Shown: positions 18,098-29,153, numbered from the stretch's first letter. The stretch: DNA of 33,620 nucleotides from Pseudomonadota bacterium (GCA_021830925.1 JAKBNS010000210.1:1-33620); one strand, 5' to 3'. Numbers and translations: made by a program. Notes: generated by a model from the letters alone, not told the origin.

Positions 18098-18279
18098 GTT
18101 GTATCTCTCCAAAGTTGGGACCACCTGCCTATCGTACCCGTGGGGATCCGAGCATGGGAGGGATTACCCCACCCCCGGACGGGTTCGCGGCCACATCTGC
18201 GTCGCTATTCTGCCACATCGCCCCCCGCAAAAGCAGCGTCTGGCGCGAAACCTGCGCGATTGGCGCGTTGCGCCCGCGC

Positions 18280-18300
18280 GCTCCCCGCGCCCCGGGGAGC
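18280..18300. repeat. perfect inverted repeat upstream of gyrA
   Basis: GCTCCCCG-CGCCC-CGGGGAGC (8-bp arms), 100 bp upstream of the gyrA ATG. Confidence 0.55.
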
Positions 18301-18399
18301 CGGCGGCGCGCGCTGTTACCATGGAATGCTTGATTTTCGAAGCGCGCGCCCGGGGCACGCCTGCCTTGGCGCCGGCTCGGCGCTCCACCCAGGTCCAGC

Positions 18400-21024
18400 A
18401 TGTCCGCCTACGCCAAAGAAACCCTTCCAGTCAGCCTGGAAGAAGAGATGCGTCGTTCCTACCTCGATTACGCGATGAGCGTGATCGTCGGCCGCGCGCT
18501 GCCAGACGTGCGCGACGGCCTCAAGCCGGTGCATCGGCGCGTGCTGTTCGCGATGCACGAGCTGTCCAACTCGTGGAACCGGCCCTACAAGAAATCCGCT
18601 CGTATCGTCGGCGACGTGATCGGTAAATACCATCCGCACGGCGATCAGTCGGTGTACGACACCATCGTGCGCATGGCGCAGGATTTCTCCCTGCGTTACA
18701 TGCTGGTCGACGGCCAGGGCAATTTCGGCTCGGTCGACGGCGATAACGCGGCGGCGATGCGTTACACCGAAATCCGCCTGGCCAAGATCGCGCACGAAAT
18801 GCTGGCCGACATCGACAAGGAAACCGTCGATTTCGGCCCCAACTACGACGGCTCCGAGCAGGAGCCGCTGGTACTGCCTGCGCGCATCCCCAACCTGCTG
18901 CTCAACGGCTCGGCGGGTATCGCGGTGGGCATGGCCACCAACATTCCCCCGCACAACCTGGGCGAGCTCATCGACGGTTGCCAGCACCTGCTGCGCCATC
19001 CCGACGCCGACGTCGAGACCCTGATGCAGTTCATCCCGGCTCCCGACTTCCCAACCGCCGGCATCATCTACGGCCTGTCGGGGGTGCGCGAGGCCTACCG
19101 CACCGGTCGCGGCCGCGTGGTGATGCGCGCGCGCTGCCATTTCGAGGACATCGACCGTGGCCAGCGCCAGTCGATCATCGTCGACGAGCTGCCCTACCAG
19201 GTCAACAAGCGCACTCTGCTCGAGCGCATCGCCGAGCTGGTGCGGGAAAAGAAGATCGAGGGCATCAGCCACATCCAGGACGAGTCCGACAAGTCGGGCA
19301 TGCGCGTGGTCATCGAGCTCAAGCGCGGCGAGATGGCCGAGGTGGTGCTCAACAAGCTGTACAAGCAGACCCAGCTGCAGGACACCTTCGGCGTCAACAT
19401 GGTGTGCCTGGTCGACGGCCAGCCGCGCCTTCTCAATCTGCGCCAGATGCTGCAGGCCTTCCTGCAGCACCGTCGCGAGGTCATCACGCGCCGCAGCGTG
19501 TACGAGCTGCGCAAGGCGCGCGAACGCGGCCACGTGCTGGAAGGCCTGGCGGTGGCGCTGGCCAACCTGGACCGCATGATCGAGTTGATCAAGTCGGCCC
19601 CCACGCCGCCGGTGGCGCGCGAGCAGCTGCTGGCCGAGGTGTGGGCGCCGGGCGAGGCGCGCGCCATGCTGGCGCGGGTCGAGGGCTCGCCGAAGGACTT
19701 CCAGCCCGCCGACCTGGATGCGCGCTTCGGGCTGAAGGAAGACGGCTACCGCCTGTCCGAGACCCAGGCGCAGGAGATCCTGCAGATGCGCCTGCAGCGC
19801 CTGACGGGGCTGGAGCAGGACAAGATCGTGCAGGAGTACAAGGAGGTCATGAGCCAGATCGCCGACCTGCTGGACATCCTGGCGCGTCCGGAGCGCATCA
19901 CCCGCATCATCGCCGATGAGCTGACCGCGCTGAAGACCGAGTTCTCCGACGCCCGGCGCTCGAGCATCGAGCCCAACGCCACCGAACTCGACGTGGAGGA
20001 CCTGATCGCGCCGCAGGAAATGGTGGTGACCATCTCCCACGTGGGCTACGTGAAGAGCCAGCCGGTGCTGGAGTACCGCGCGCAGCGCCGCGGCGGCCGC
20101 GGCAAGCTGGCCAGCGGCACCAAGGAAGACGACTGGATCGACCAGCTGTTCGTGGCCAATACCCACGACATGCTGCTGTGCTTCTCCAATCGCGGCCGCG
20201 TGTACTGGATGAAGGTCTACGAAGCGCCGCAGGGCGGGCGCGGATCGCGCGGACGCCCGCTGGTCAACCTGTTCCCGCTGGCCGAAGGCGAGAAGATCAC
20301 CGCGGTGCTGCCGGTGAAGACCTTCGACGAGGAGCACTTCGTGTTCATGGCCACCGCGCAGGGCACGGTGAAGAAGACCCCGCTGTCGGCCTTCGCCAAT
20401 CGCCGCAGCGCCGGCATCATCGCCTGCGCGCTGGACGACGACGACTACCTGGTCGGCGTGGCCATCACCGACGGCAAGCACGACGTCATGCTGTTCTCCG
20501 ACGCCGGCAAGGCCGTGCGCTTCGACGAGGAGGACGTGCGCCCGATGGGCCGCGAGGCGCGCGGCGTGCGCGGCATGAACCTGGAGTCGGGCCAGAACGT
20601 GATCGCCATGCTGGTGGCCGAGGACGAGACCCAGAGCGTGCTCACCGCCACCGAGAACGGCTTCGGCAAGCGCACACCGATCACCGAGTACACGCGCCAT
20701 GGCCGCGGCACCAAGGGCATGATCGCGATCCAGACCAGCGAGCGCAACGGCAAGGTGGTGGCGGCCTGCCTGGTGCGTGGCGACGACGAGATCATGCTCA
20801 TCACCGACACCGGCGTGCTGGTGCGCACCCGGGTGGCCGAGATCCGCGAACTGGGCCGCGCCACGCAGGGCGTCACGCTGATCGCGCTCGACGCAGGCGC
20901 GCTGCTGATCGGCGTGCAGCGCGTGGCCGAATCGGATCCCCAGGTGTTCGGTGCGGACGGCGACGCCGCGCCGGATGCGAACGGAGAGGCGAACGGAGAG
21001 GCGAACGGAGATGCGGATGCCTGA
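18400..21024 (+). CDS. gyrA: DNA gyrase subunit A
   Basis: 874 aa; [56 protein letters not shown] region, and the GyrA-box QRRGGRG that distinguishes it from ParC. Confidence 0.98.
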   Translation: MSAYAKETLPVSLEEEMRRSYLDYAMSVIVGRALPDVRDGLKPVHRRVLFAMHELSNSWNRPYKKSARIVGDVIGKYHPHGDQSVYDTIVRMAQDFSLRYMLVDGQGNFGSVDGDNAAAMRYTEIRLAKIAHEMLADIDKETVDFGPNYDGSEQEPLVLPARIPNLLLNGSAGIAVGMATNIPPHNLGELIDGCQHLLRHPDADVETLMQFIPAPDFPTAGIIYGLSGVREAYRTGRGRVVMRARCHFEDIDRGQRQSIIVDELPYQVNKRTLLERIAELVREKKIEGISHIQDESDKSGMRVVIELKRGEMAEVVLNKLYKQTQLQDTFGVNMVCLVDGQPRLLNLRQMLQAFLQHRREVITRRSVYELRKARERGHVLEGLAVALANLDRMIELIKSAPTPPVAREQLLAEVWAPGEARAMLARVEGSPKDFQPADLDARFGLKEDGYRLSETQAQEILQMRLQRLTGLEQDKIVQEYKEVMSQIADLLDILARPERITRIIADELTALKTEFSDARRSSIEPNATELDVEDLIAPQEMVVTISHVGYVKSQPVLEYRAQRRGGRGKLASGTKEDDWIDQLFVANTHDMLLCFSNRGRVYWMKVYEAPQGGRGSRGRPLVNLFPLAEGEKITAVLPVKTFDEEHFVFMATAQGTVKKTPLSAFANRRSAGIIACALDDDDYLVGVAITDGKHDVMLFSDAGKAVRFDEEDVRPMGREARGVRGMNLESGQNVIAMLVAEDETQSVLTATENGFGKRTPITEYTRHGRGTKGMIAIQTSERNGKVVAACLVRGDDEIMLITDTGVLVRTRVAEIRELGRATQGVTLIALDAGALLIGVQRVAESDPQVFGADGDAAPDANGEANGEANGDADA
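20977..21012 (+). repeat. 12-bp tandem repeat, 3 copies (GCGAACGGAGAG x2 + GCGAACGGAGAT), at the gyrA 3' end
   Basis: Direct reading; encodes [12 protein letters not shown] at the GyrA C-terminus, immediately before serC. Confidence 0.9.
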
Positions 21025-22111
21025 GCGCCGCCCCTACAACTTCTCCGCCGGCCCGGCGACCATGCCGGAGGAGGTGCTGCGCCAGGCCGCCGAGGAGATG
21101 CTGGACTGGCAGGGCACGGGCATGAGCGTGATGGAGATGAGCCATCGCGGCGAAGCCTTCGGACGCATCATCCACCAGGCCGAATCGGATCTGCGCCAGC
21201 TGCTCGGCGTGCCTTCCGACTACGCGGTGCTGTTCATGCAGGGCGGCGCGCTGGCGCAGAACGCGCTGATTCCGCTGAACCTGTCGCGCGGCGCTCGCGC
21301 CGACTACGTGGTCACCGGCTCCTGGTCGGCCAAGAGCGAGCGCGAGGCGCGCAAGTTCTGCGACGTGCACGTGGCCGCGATGCCCGACGGCGGCTTCCTG
21401 GACATTCCGCCGCCGGCGTCGTGGCAGGTGCGCGAGGACGCCGCCTACCTGCATTACTGCGGCAACGAGACCATCGACGGCGTGGAGTTCGCCGACGTGC
21501 CCACGGGCTTCGCGCCGCCGCTGGTGGCCGACATGTCCTCGAGCATCCTGTCACGCCCGCTGGACGTCGCGGCCCATGGCTGCGTGTACGCCGGAGCGCA
21601 GAAGAACATCGGCCCGGCCGGGGTGACGCTGGTGATCGCGCGCCGGGACCTGCTGGGCCATGCCCTGCCCTTCTGTCCCAGCGCCTTCGACTACGCCGTG
21701 GCCGACGCCAACGGCTCCATGTACAACACCCCGCCGACCTATGCCATCTACATGGCCGGGCTGGTGCTGCAGTGGATCGCCCGCCAGCGCGAGGGCGAAC
21801 TGCACGGCCTGGCTGCGGTGACCGAGCGCAACCGGCGCAAGGCGGCCATGCTGTACGAGTGCATCGACGCGTCGTCGCTGTACGTCAACCGCGTGGCGCC
21901 TGCGGTGCGCTCGCGCATGAACGTGCCCTTCCAGTTGCGCGACACGGCGCTGGACGCGGCCTTCCTGGACGGCGCGCGCCAGCGCGGACTGCTGCAGCTC
22001 AAGGGCCACAAGTCGGTGGGCGGCATGCGCGCGAGCATCTACAACGCGATGCCCGAGTCCGGCGTGCGCGCACTGGTCGACTACCTGCGCGACTTCGAGC
22101 GCAGCCACTGA
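21017..22111 (+). CDS. serC: phosphoserine aminotransferase
   Basis: [48 protein letters not shown]... Overlaps the gyrA stop. Start at 21017 preferred over 21011 because GGAG lies 6 nt upstream. Confidence 0.95.
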   Translation: MPERRPYNFSAGPATMPEEVLRQAAEEMLDWQGTGMSVMEMSHRGEAFGRIIHQAESDLRQLLGVPSDYAVLFMQGGALAQNALIPLNLSRGARADYVVTGSWSAKSEREARKFCDVHVAAMPDGGFLDIPPPASWQVREDAAYLHYCGNETIDGVEFADVPTGFAPPLVADMSSSILSRPLDVAAHGCVYAGAQKNIGPAGVTLVIARRDLLGHALPFCPSAFDYAVADANGSMYNTPPTYAIYMAGLVLQWIARQREGELHGLAAVTERNRRKAAMLYECIDASSLYVNRVAPAVRSRMNVPFQLRDTALDAAFLDGARQRGLLQLKGHKSVGGMRASIYNAMPESGVRALVDYLRDFERSH

Positions 22112-22146
22112 ACCCGCGGCGCGGGCCCGCGCCGATCCGCCCCAGC

Positions 22147-23226
22147 ATGAGCTCCGACACCGTCCTCCATCCCCTGCGCGACCAGATCGACGCGATCGAT
22201 CGCGAAATCCTCGAACTGCTCAACCGGCGCGCGCGCCTGGCGCAGGAGATCGGCGTGCACAAGCACCGGCTGGGCATGCCGGTGTTCCGCCCCGAGCGCG
22301 AGCTGGCGGTGGTGCGCAAGGTGCAGCAGGCCAACCCCGGCCCGCTGCTCGACGCCGGCCTGGCGGCGGTGTGGACCGAGATCATGTCGGCCTGCCGCGC
22401 CCTCGAAGGGTTGCAACGCGTCGCCTACCTGGGCCCGGAAGGCACCTATACCGAGCTGGCGGCGCGCCGCTTCTTCGGCTCCAGCTGCGAGCTGCTGCCC
22501 TGCGCCGATCTCGACGAGGTGTTCCGCAGCCAGCTCGGCGGCGGCGCCAGCCACGCCGTGGTCCCGGTGGAGAACTCCACCGAGGGCGCGGTGGCGCGCA
22601 CGCTGGACCTGCTGTTGTCGCAGCCGGCGCATCTGTGCGGCGAGATCAGCCTGCCCATCCACCACAACCTGCTGCGCCTGCGCGAGGGCCTGCAGGGCGT
22701 GCGCGCGGTGCTCGCGCATCCGCAGGCCCTGTCGCAATGCCGCCAGTGGCTGGACGCGCACCTCCCGGGCGTGGAGCGTCGCGCCGTGGCCAGCAACGCC
22801 GAGGCGGCGCGCCTGGCGGCGCAGGACGAGACCCTGGCGGCCATCGCCGGCGAACACGCGGCCGGCCTGTACGCCTTGCGCCTGGCCGCCTCGCACATCC
22901 AGGACGAGGTGGGCAACCGCACGCGCTTCGTGGTGCTGGGAGCCGAGACCCCGGCACCCAGCGGACGCGACCGCACCAGCCTGATCCTGGCCGTGCCCAA
23001 CGTGGCCGGCGCGGTCGTGGCCATGCTGCGCCCGCTGGCCGAGCACGGCGTGAGCATGACCCGATTCGAGTCGCGCCCGGCGCGCTCGGGCGCCTGGGAG
23101 TACATGTTCTACGTCGACCTGGAAGGCCACGCGGACGAGCCGCCGGTGGCCGCCGCGCTGCAGGCGCTGCGCGCGCATTGCGCCTTTTTCAAGAACCTGG
23201 GTTCCTACCCCATCCGCCAGGACTGA
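22147..23226 (+). CDS. pheA: bifunctional chorismate mutase / prephenate dehydratase (P-protein)
   Basis: N-terminal AroQ (LRDQIDAIDREILELLNRRARLAQEIGVHK), then prephenate dehydratase (VAYLGPEGTYTELAARRFFG, VPVENSTEGAV) and ACT domain. Start refined to 22147. Confidence 0.96.
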   Translation: MSSDTVLHPLRDQIDAIDREILELLNRRARLAQEIGVHKHRLGMPVFRPERELAVVRKVQQANPGPLLDAGLAAVWTEIMSACRALEGLQRVAYLGPEGTYTELAARRFFGSSCELLPCADLDEVFRSQLGGGASHAVVPVENSTEGAVARTLDLLLSQPAHLCGEISLPIHHNLLRLREGLQGVRAVLAHPQALSQCRQWLDAHLPGVERRAVASNAEAARLAAQDETLAAIAGEHAAGLYALRLAASHIQDEVGNRTRFVVLGAETPAPSGRDRTSLILAVPNVAGAVVAMLRPLAEHGVSMTRFESRPARSGAWEYMFYVDLEGHADEPPVAAALQALRAHCAFFKNLGSYPIRQD

Positions 23227-23262
23227 TCGCCCGGTCCTGCCCATCCGCTTCGAGCATTCGCC

Positions 23263-24387
23263 ATGTCCAACGTCGCCCGTTCCACCACCGACTGGGGCAC
23301 CGAATCGGTGCGCAGCATCAACCCCTACGTCGGCGGCCGCCCGATTTCCGAGGTCGCCCGCGAATTCGGGCTCGCCCCCGATTCCATCGTCAAGCTGGCC
23401 TCCAACGAGAACCCGCTGGGCATGTCCCCGGCCGCGCGCCAGGCCATGCTCGACGCCGCGCTGGAGGCCCCGCGCTATCCCGACAACGACGCCTTCGAAC
23501 TGCGTGCTGCGCTGGCGCGCCATCTCGGCGTGGACCCGTCGTGGATCGTGCTGGGCCACGGCTCCAGCGACATCCTGGAAATGGCCGCGCGGGCGCTGCT
23601 GGCCGAGGGCGACTCCTGTGTGTACTCCCAGTACGGCTTCGTGGTCTACGCCTCGGCCGTGCAGCAGCGCGGCGCGCGTCACATCATCGTGCCGGCGAAG
23701 GATTTCGGACACGATCTGCCGGCCATGGCGGCGGCCATCGAGCCCTCGACCCGGCTGGTGTACGTGGCGAACCCGAACAACCCCACCGGCACGCTGGCCA
23801 GTCCGGCGCAGATCGAGGAGTTCGTGCGCAGCGTGCCCGAACGGGTCGTGATCGTGCTGGACGAGGCCTACGTCGAGTACCTGGATCCGTCGCTGCAGGG
23901 CGCCAGCCTGGAACTGCTGCGCCGGCACCCCAACCTGGTGGTCTCGCGCACCTTTTCCAAGGCCTACGGGCTGGCCGGCCTGCGCATCGGCTATTGCGCC
24001 GTGCATCCCGCTCTGGGCGACGTGCTCAACCGGGTGCGTTCGGCCTTCAACACCAGCAACCTGGCCCAGGCGGCCGCACTGGCGGCGCTGCGCGACCAGG
24101 AGTTCGTGCGCCGCTCCTCCGAGATCAACCGGGCGGGAATGCGCCAGCTGGAGGCCGGCATCGACCAGCTCGGACTGCAGCGCGTGCCCTCGCACGGCAA
24201 CTTCCTGCTGGTGCGGGTCGGCGACGACGACAAGGCCGGCGCGCGCGTGGCGCGCGCGATGCTGGCGCAGGGCGTGATCGCCCGCCCGGTGGACAACTAT
24301 GGGCTCGGCTCCTGGCTGCGCATCTCCGTGGGCACCGAAGCGGAGAACCGCAGCTGCCTGGCCGCGCTGGGCAAGGCCGTGGCCTGA
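23263..24387 (+). CDS. hisC: histidinol-phosphate / aromatic aminotransferase (HisC family)
   Basis: 374 aa; SVRSINPYVGGRPISEVAREFGL...KLASNENPLG...NPNNPTGT...SRTFSKAYGLAGLRIGY. The pheA-tyrA context suggests a role in aromatic amino acids. Confidence 0.92.
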   Translation: MSNVARSTTDWGTESVRSINPYVGGRPISEVAREFGLAPDSIVKLASNENPLGMSPAARQAMLDAALEAPRYPDNDAFELRAALARHLGVDPSWIVLGHGSSDILEMAARALLAEGDSCVYSQYGFVVYASAVQQRGARHIIVPAKDFGHDLPAMAAAIEPSTRLVYVANPNNPTGTLASPAQIEEFVRSVPERVVIVLDEAYVEYLDPSLQGASLELLRRHPNLVVSRTFSKAYGLAGLRIGYCAVHPALGDVLNRVRSAFNTSNLAQAAALAALRDQEFVRRSSEINRAGMRQLEAGIDQLGLQRVPSHGNFLLVRVGDDDKAGARVARAMLAQGVIARPVDNYGLGSWLRISVGTEAENRSCLAALGKAVA

Positions 24388-24395
24388 GTCGGAGC

Positions 24396-25337
24396 ATGGT
24401 TTCGCGCAATCCCTCCCCGCGGCCGGCGGCGCCCGAGCCGGGCGCGCTGACGCCCCAGTTCCGCCGTCTCGCGGTGCTGGGCGTCGGCCTGCTCGGGGGT
24501 TCCTTCGCGCTGGCCGCCAAGCGTGCCGCGCTGGCGCGCGAGGTGGTCGGCTACAGCAAATCCCCGTCGACCATCCAGGCGGCCATCAAGGCCGGCGTGA
24601 TCGACCACGGCGCCGACTCGGCGCTGCAGGCGGCCACCGGAGCCGACCTTGTGGTGCTGGCCGTGCCGGTGGCTGCCATCGGGCCGCTGCTGCGCCAGAT
24701 CCGGCTCGGCCTGAGCGACAGCGCGCTGCTGCTGGACGTGGGCAGCACCAAGGCCGACGTCGCCGATGCCGCGCTGCACGCGCTGGGGGAAGCTGCGCGA
24801 CAGTTCGTGCCCTGCCATCCGATCGCCGGCAGCGAGCGCAGCGGCGTGCAGCATGCGCAGGTCGACCTGTTCGACGGACGGCGCGTGGTGGTCACGCCGC
24901 TGGAGGCCAATCCGGCCCGTTTCGTCGATGCCGCCACCCAGGTCTGGGAAGCGCTGGGCGGAGTGGTCTCGGTGATGAGCCCGCACGAGCACGACGCAGC
25001 CTTCGCCGCGGTCAGTCACCTGCCTCACCTGCTGGCCTTCGCCTTCGTCTACGCCATCGCGCGCCAGCCCCAGGGCTCGAGCTTCCTGCAGCTGGCCGGT
25101 CCGGGTTTCCGCGATTTCACCCGCATCGCCGGCAGCGACCCGACGATGTGGCGGGACGTGTTCCAGGCCAACTCGGCCGAAGTGCTGCAGCAATTGCAGA
25201 TGTTCAAGCAGGCGGTGGCCGGTTTCGAGGCGCAATTGCGCCAGGGCAACTGGAGCGTGCTCGAATCCCTCATCCGACAGGCCAGTCAGTCGCGCCGGGA
25301 CTGGGCCTCCCCCTCTCCCGCCGATGACGCGACCTGA
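24396..25337 (+). CDS. tyrA: prephenate/arogenate dehydrogenase
   Basis: [36 protein letters not shown]...[15 protein letters not shown]...[14 protein letters not shown] at 24396 (313 aa). Confidence 0.95.
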   Translation: MVSRNPSPRPAAPEPGALTPQFRRLAVLGVGLLGGSFALAAKRAALAREVVGYSKSPSTIQAAIKAGVIDHGADSALQAATGADLVVLAVPVAAIGPLLRQIRLGLSDSALLLDVGSTKADVADAALHALGEAARQFVPCHPIAGSERSGVQHAQVDLFDGRRVVVTPLEANPARFVDAATQVWEALGGVVSVMSPHEHDAAFAAVSHLPHLLAFAFVYAIARQPQGSSFLQLAGPGFRDFTRIAGSDPTMWRDVFQANSAEVLQQLQMFKQAVAGFEAQLRQGNWSVLESLIRQASQSRRDWASPSPADDAT

Positions 25338-27312
25338 ATACCTCGACCTGCCGCCCCTGATCGGCGCCGCCGGCAGCGTGCAACTGCCCGGCTCGAAGAG
25401 CATTTCCAACCGCGTGCTGCTGCTGGCCGCGCTGGCCGAGGGTCCCGTCGAACTGCCGGGGCTGCTGGATTCGGACGACACGCGGGTGATGCTGGACGCG
25501 TTGCGCGCGCTGGGCGTGCGCGTGGACGGCCGCGCCGGCTCCTCCGAGGCCCCGGTGGTGGTGCACGGCTGCGGCGCCCGCCTCGGGCGCGGCCCGGCCG
25601 AGCTGTTCCTCGGGAACGCCGGCACCGCGGTGCGCCCGCTGACCGCCGCGCTCGCCGTGCTGGGCGGAGACTATGTGCTGCGGGGCGTGCCGCGCATGCA
25701 CGAACGCCCGATCGGCGACCTGGTGGAAGCCTTGCGCGCCATGGGCTGTGCCGTGGACTACCTGGGCCAGCCGGGCTACCCCCCGCTGCGCATCGGCAAC
25801 GGCCGTCCGCGCGTCGATGCGCCGCTGCGCGTGCGCGGCGACGTGTCCAGCCAGTTCCTCACCGCGCTGCTGCTGGCCTTGCCGCTGCTGTCTGGCGAGC
25901 ACGACATCGAGGTGCAGGTCGAGGGAACGCTGATCTCGCGCCCCTACGTGGCGCTCACGCTGGCGCTGCTGCAGCGCTTCGGCGTGCAGGTGCGCAACCA
26001 CGACTGGCAGCGGTTCGTCGTGCCCGCCGGCAGCCGCCTGCGCAGCCCGCGCCGGCTGCAGGTCGAGGGCGATGCCTCCTCGGCCTCCTATTTCCTGGCC
26101 GCGGGGGCGCTGGGCGGCCTGCACGGACAGGGCGGACCGGTGCGCGTGCTCGGCGTGGACGCCGACAGCCTGCAGGGTGACGTGGAATTCGCGCGCGTTC
26201 TCGAAGGCCTGGGCGCCGACATCGCCTGGGGCGACGGCTGGATCGAGGCACGCGGCCTGCGCGAAGGGCGCGCGCGCCTGGCCGGCGGCGACATCGACTG
26301 CCTGGCCATTCCGGACGCCGCGATGACCCTGGCGGTCACGGCCCTGTTCGCCGACTCCCCCACCCTGCTGCGGGGTATCGGCAGCTGGCGGGTGAAGGAG
26401 ACCGACCGCATCCACGCGATGCATACCGAACTCGCCAAGTTGGGCGCGCGGGTGGAGTCCGGGGAGGACTGGCTGCGGGTATGGCCGCTGGCCGAGGCCG
26501 ACTGGCGCAGCGCCAGCATCGCCACCTACGACGACCACCGCATGGCCATGTGCTTCTCGCTGGCCAGCTTCGGGCCGGCCGACCTGCGCATCGAGGACCC
26601 CGCCTGCGTCGGCAAGACCTTCCCCGGCTACTTCGAGGCCTTCGCGCGCGTGGCGCGCCCGGTGCCGGTGCTGGCCATCGACGGCCCCACCGCCTCCGGC
26701 AAGGGCACGCTGGCGGCGCGCCTGGCCGAGCGGCTGGGCTGGCATGTGCTGGACTCGGGCAGCCTGTACCGGGCCACCGCGCTGTGCGCGATGCGCCAGG
26801 GCCTGGCGCTCGACGACGAGGCCGGGCTGACCGGGCTGGCGCGGCGCCTGCCGGTATCCTGGCGCGACGGCGCGACCCTGCTCGACGGCGTCGACGTGAG
26901 CCGCGAATTGCGCAGCGAGCAGGTGGGCAACGCGGCGTCGGCGATCGCCCCCCTGCCCCGGCTGCGCGAGGCCCTGCTGGGTCTGCAGCGCGCGCAGCGA
27001 CGCGCCCCGGGGCTGGTGGCCGACGGGCGCGACATGGGCACCGTGGTGTTTCCCGACGCCCGGCTGAAAGTGTTCCTGGTGGCGAGCGCCCGCACCCGCG
27101 CGGAGCGCCGGGTTAAGCAATTGATTTCCCAGGGCATTTCGACTACACTACAAGATGTTTTGCGCGACCTTGAATCGCGCGACGCGCGCGACGCCTCGCG
27201 CAGCGTCGCGGCGATGGCGGCCGCGCAGGATGCGTTGCCCCTGGACAACGCGGAGCTGGACGTCGAACAGACGGTGGCACGCGTGTTGCAGTGGTGGCGC
27301 GAACGTACCTGA
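25324..27312 (+). CDS. aroA-cmk: fused 3-phosphoshikimate 1-carboxyvinyltransferase (EPSP synthase) / cytidylate kinase
   Basis: One 662-aa ORF with class I EPSPS motifs ([51 protein letters not shown]), continuing without a stop into Cmk ([39 protein letters not shown] ... [13 protein letters not shown]). ATG overlaps the tyrA end by 14 bp. Confidence 0.95.
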   Translation: MTRPEYLDLPPLIGAAGSVQLPGSKSISNRVLLLAALAEGPVELPGLLDSDDTRVMLDALRALGVRVDGRAGSSEAPVVVHGCGARLGRGPAELFLGNAGTAVRPLTAALAVLGGDYVLRGVPRMHERPIGDLVEALRAMGCAVDYLGQPGYPPLRIGNGRPRVDAPLRVRGDVSSQFLTALLLALPLLSGEHDIEVQVEGTLISRPYVALTLALLQRFGVQVRNHDWQRFVVPAGSRLRSPRRLQVEGDASSASYFLAAGALGGLHGQGGPVRVLGVDADSLQGDVEFARVLEGLGADIAWGDGWIEARGLREGRARLAGGDIDCLAIPDAAMTLAVTALFADSPTLLRGIGSWRVKETDRIHAMHTELAKLGARVESGEDWLRVWPLAEADWRSASIATYDDHRMAMCFSLASFGPADLRIEDPACVGKTFPGYFEAFARVARPVPVLAIDGPTASGKGTLAARLAERLGWHVLDSGSLYRATALCAMRQGLALDDEAGLTGLARRLPVSWRDGATLLDGVDVSRELRSEQVGNAASAIAPLPRLREALLGLQRAQRRAPGLVADGRDMGTVVFPDARLKVFLVASARTRAERRVKQLISQGISTTLQDVLRDLESRDARDASRSVAAMAAAQDALPLDNAELDVEQTVARVLQWWRERT

Positions 27313-27371
27313 GCACGGCGCGCAACGCGCGTGCCCAGGCCTTGCCACGAACCCCGCGGGGCCCCCCGCGG
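27313..27371 (+). promoter_or_regulatory. structured rpsA leader with two GC-rich hairpins, candidate S1 autoregulatory region
   Basis: 27313-27334: GCAC(G)GCGCG-CAA-CGCGCGTGC. 27354-27371: CCGCGGGG-CC-CCCCGCGG. The second ends 15 nt before the rpsA ATG; no strong SD (only GAGAAAG). Confidence 0.5.
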
Positions 27372-27386
27372 ACGAGAAAGTCATCC

Positions 27387-29099
27387 ATGTCTGTCAACCC
27401 CAGCGCCAGCACGTCTGGCGAATCCTTCGCCGCCCTGTTCGAGGAATCGCTCAAGACGCGCGACATGCGCACCGGTGAGGTGATCACCGCCGAGGTCGTC
27501 GGTGTCGACCCCAACTTCGTGATCGTCAACGCCGGGCTGAAGTCCGATGCGTACATTCCGATCGAGGAGTTCAAGAACGACCACGGCGAGGTCGAGGTCC
27601 AGGTGGGCGACTTCGTCTCGGTGGCCATCGATGCGCTGGAAAACGGCTACGGCGACACCATGCTGTCGCGCGACAAGGCCAAGCGCCTGGCCTCGTGGAT
27701 GTCCCTGGAGAAGGCGCTCGAGTCGGGCGAATTCGTCAGCGGCACCGTCACCGGCAAGGTCAAGGGCGGCCTGACCGTCATGATCAACGGCATCCGCGCC
27801 TTCCTGCCCGGCTCGCTGCTCGACACGCGCCCGGTCAAGGACACCACGCCCTTCGAGGGCAAGACCCTGGAATTCAAGGTCATCAAGCTCGACCGCAAGC
27901 GCAACAACGTGGTGCTGTCGCGCCGCGCGGTGGTCGAGGCCAGCCAGGGCGAGGAACGCGCCAAGCTGCTCGAGAGCCTCAAGGAAGGCCAGATCGTGCA
28001 CGGCGTGGTCAAGAACATCACCGACTACGGCGCCTTCGTGGACCTGGGCGGCATCGACGGCCTGCTGCACATCACCGACCTGGCCTGGCGCCGCGTGCGC
28101 CACCCCAGCGAGGTGGTCACCCCGGGCCAGGAGCTCGACGCCAAGGTGCTGAAGTACGACGCCGAGAAGAACCGCGTCTCGCTGGGCCTGAAGCAGATGG
28201 GTGACGATCCCTGGGTCGGCGTGTCGCGCCGCTACCCCTCGGGCACCCGCCTGTTCGGCAAGGTCACCAACCTGACCGACTACGGCGCCTTCGTCGAGAT
28301 CGAGCCGGGCATCGAGGGTCTGGTGCACGTGTCCGAGATGGACTGGACCAACAAGAACGTGGCCCCGAGCAAGGTCGTGCAGCTGGGCGACGAGGTCGAG
28401 GTGCAGGTGCTGGAGATCGACGAGGACCGTCGCCGCATCAGCCTGGGCATGAAGCAGTGCCGCCCGAACCCGTGGGAGGAGTTCGCCTCCAACCACAACC
28501 GCGGCGACCGCGTCAGCGGCCCGGTGAAGTCGATCACCGACTTCGGCGTGTTCATCGGCCTGCCCGGCGGCATCGACGGTCTGGTGCACATGTCCGACCT
28601 GTCGTGGAGCGAGCCCGGCGAAGCTTCGGTGCGCAACTACAAGAAGGGCCAGGACGTCGAAGCCGTGGTGCTGGGCATCGACATCGAGCGCGAGCGCATC
28701 TCCCTGGGCATCAAGCAGATGGAAGGCGATCCGTTCATGAACTTCGCCGCCATCAACGACAAGGGCAAGGTCGTGAACGGCACGGTCAAGTCGGTGGACG
28801 CCAAGGGCGCCGTGATCGACCTGGGCAATGACGTCGAGGGCTACCTCCGCGCTTCCGAGATTTCCCGCGACCGCGTGGAGGATGCCCGCAACCTGCTCAA
28901 GGACGGCGACGAAGTCAGCGCGCTGGTGATCAACATCGACCGCAAGAACCGCAGCATCCAGCTGTCGGTGAAGGCCAAGGACAGCGCCGACCAGCAGGAA
29001 GCGCTCACCCGCCTGGCCGGCGAGCAGCGTGAAGCCACGGGCACCACCAGCCTGGGTGCCCTGCTGCGCGCCAAGCTGGACAACCAGGGTCAGGAGTAA
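27387..29099 (+). CDS. rpsA: 30S ribosomal protein S1
   Basis: [62 protein letters not shown]... with repeated S1 domains. Start refined to 27387 (570 aa). Confidence 0.98.
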   Translation: MSVNPSASTSGESFAALFEESLKTRDMRTGEVITAEVVGVDPNFVIVNAGLKSDAYIPIEEFKNDHGEVEVQVGDFVSVAIDALENGYGDTMLSRDKAKRLASWMSLEKALESGEFVSGTVTGKVKGGLTVMINGIRAFLPGSLLDTRPVKDTTPFEGKTLEFKVIKLDRKRNNVVLSRRAVVEASQGEERAKLLESLKEGQIVHGVVKNITDYGAFVDLGGIDGLLHITDLAWRRVRHPSEVVTPGQELDAKVLKYDAEKNRVSLGLKQMGDDPWVGVSRRYPSGTRLFGKVTNLTDYGAFVEIEPGIEGLVHVSEMDWTNKNVAPSKVVQLGDEVEVQVLEIDEDRRRISLGMKQCRPNPWEEFASNHNRGDRVSGPVKSITDFGVFIGLPGGIDGLVHMSDLSWSEPGEASVRNYKKGQDVEAVVLGIDIERERISLGIKQMEGDPFMNFAAINDKGKVVNGTVKSVDAKGAVIDLGNDVEGYLRASEISRDRVEDARNLLKDGDEVSALVINIDRKNRSIQLSVKAKDSADQQEALTRLAGEQREATGTTSLGALLRAKLDNQGQE

Positions 29100-29153
29100 G
29101 CAGCACCCGCGGACGCGGCCGCCCCTGGCGGTCGCGCCCGCGGCGCAACGACA

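Noticed and set aside
18316-20700. Minus-strand 794-aa ORF antisense to gyrA
   Set aside because: Shadow ORF with His/Gln/Val-rich composition; gyrA is unambiguous on the other strand.
27387-29099. Internal repeats in rpsA ([17 protein letters not shown]-like segments)
   Set aside because: These are the expected S1 domain repeats of ribosomal protein S1, not a novel repeat element.
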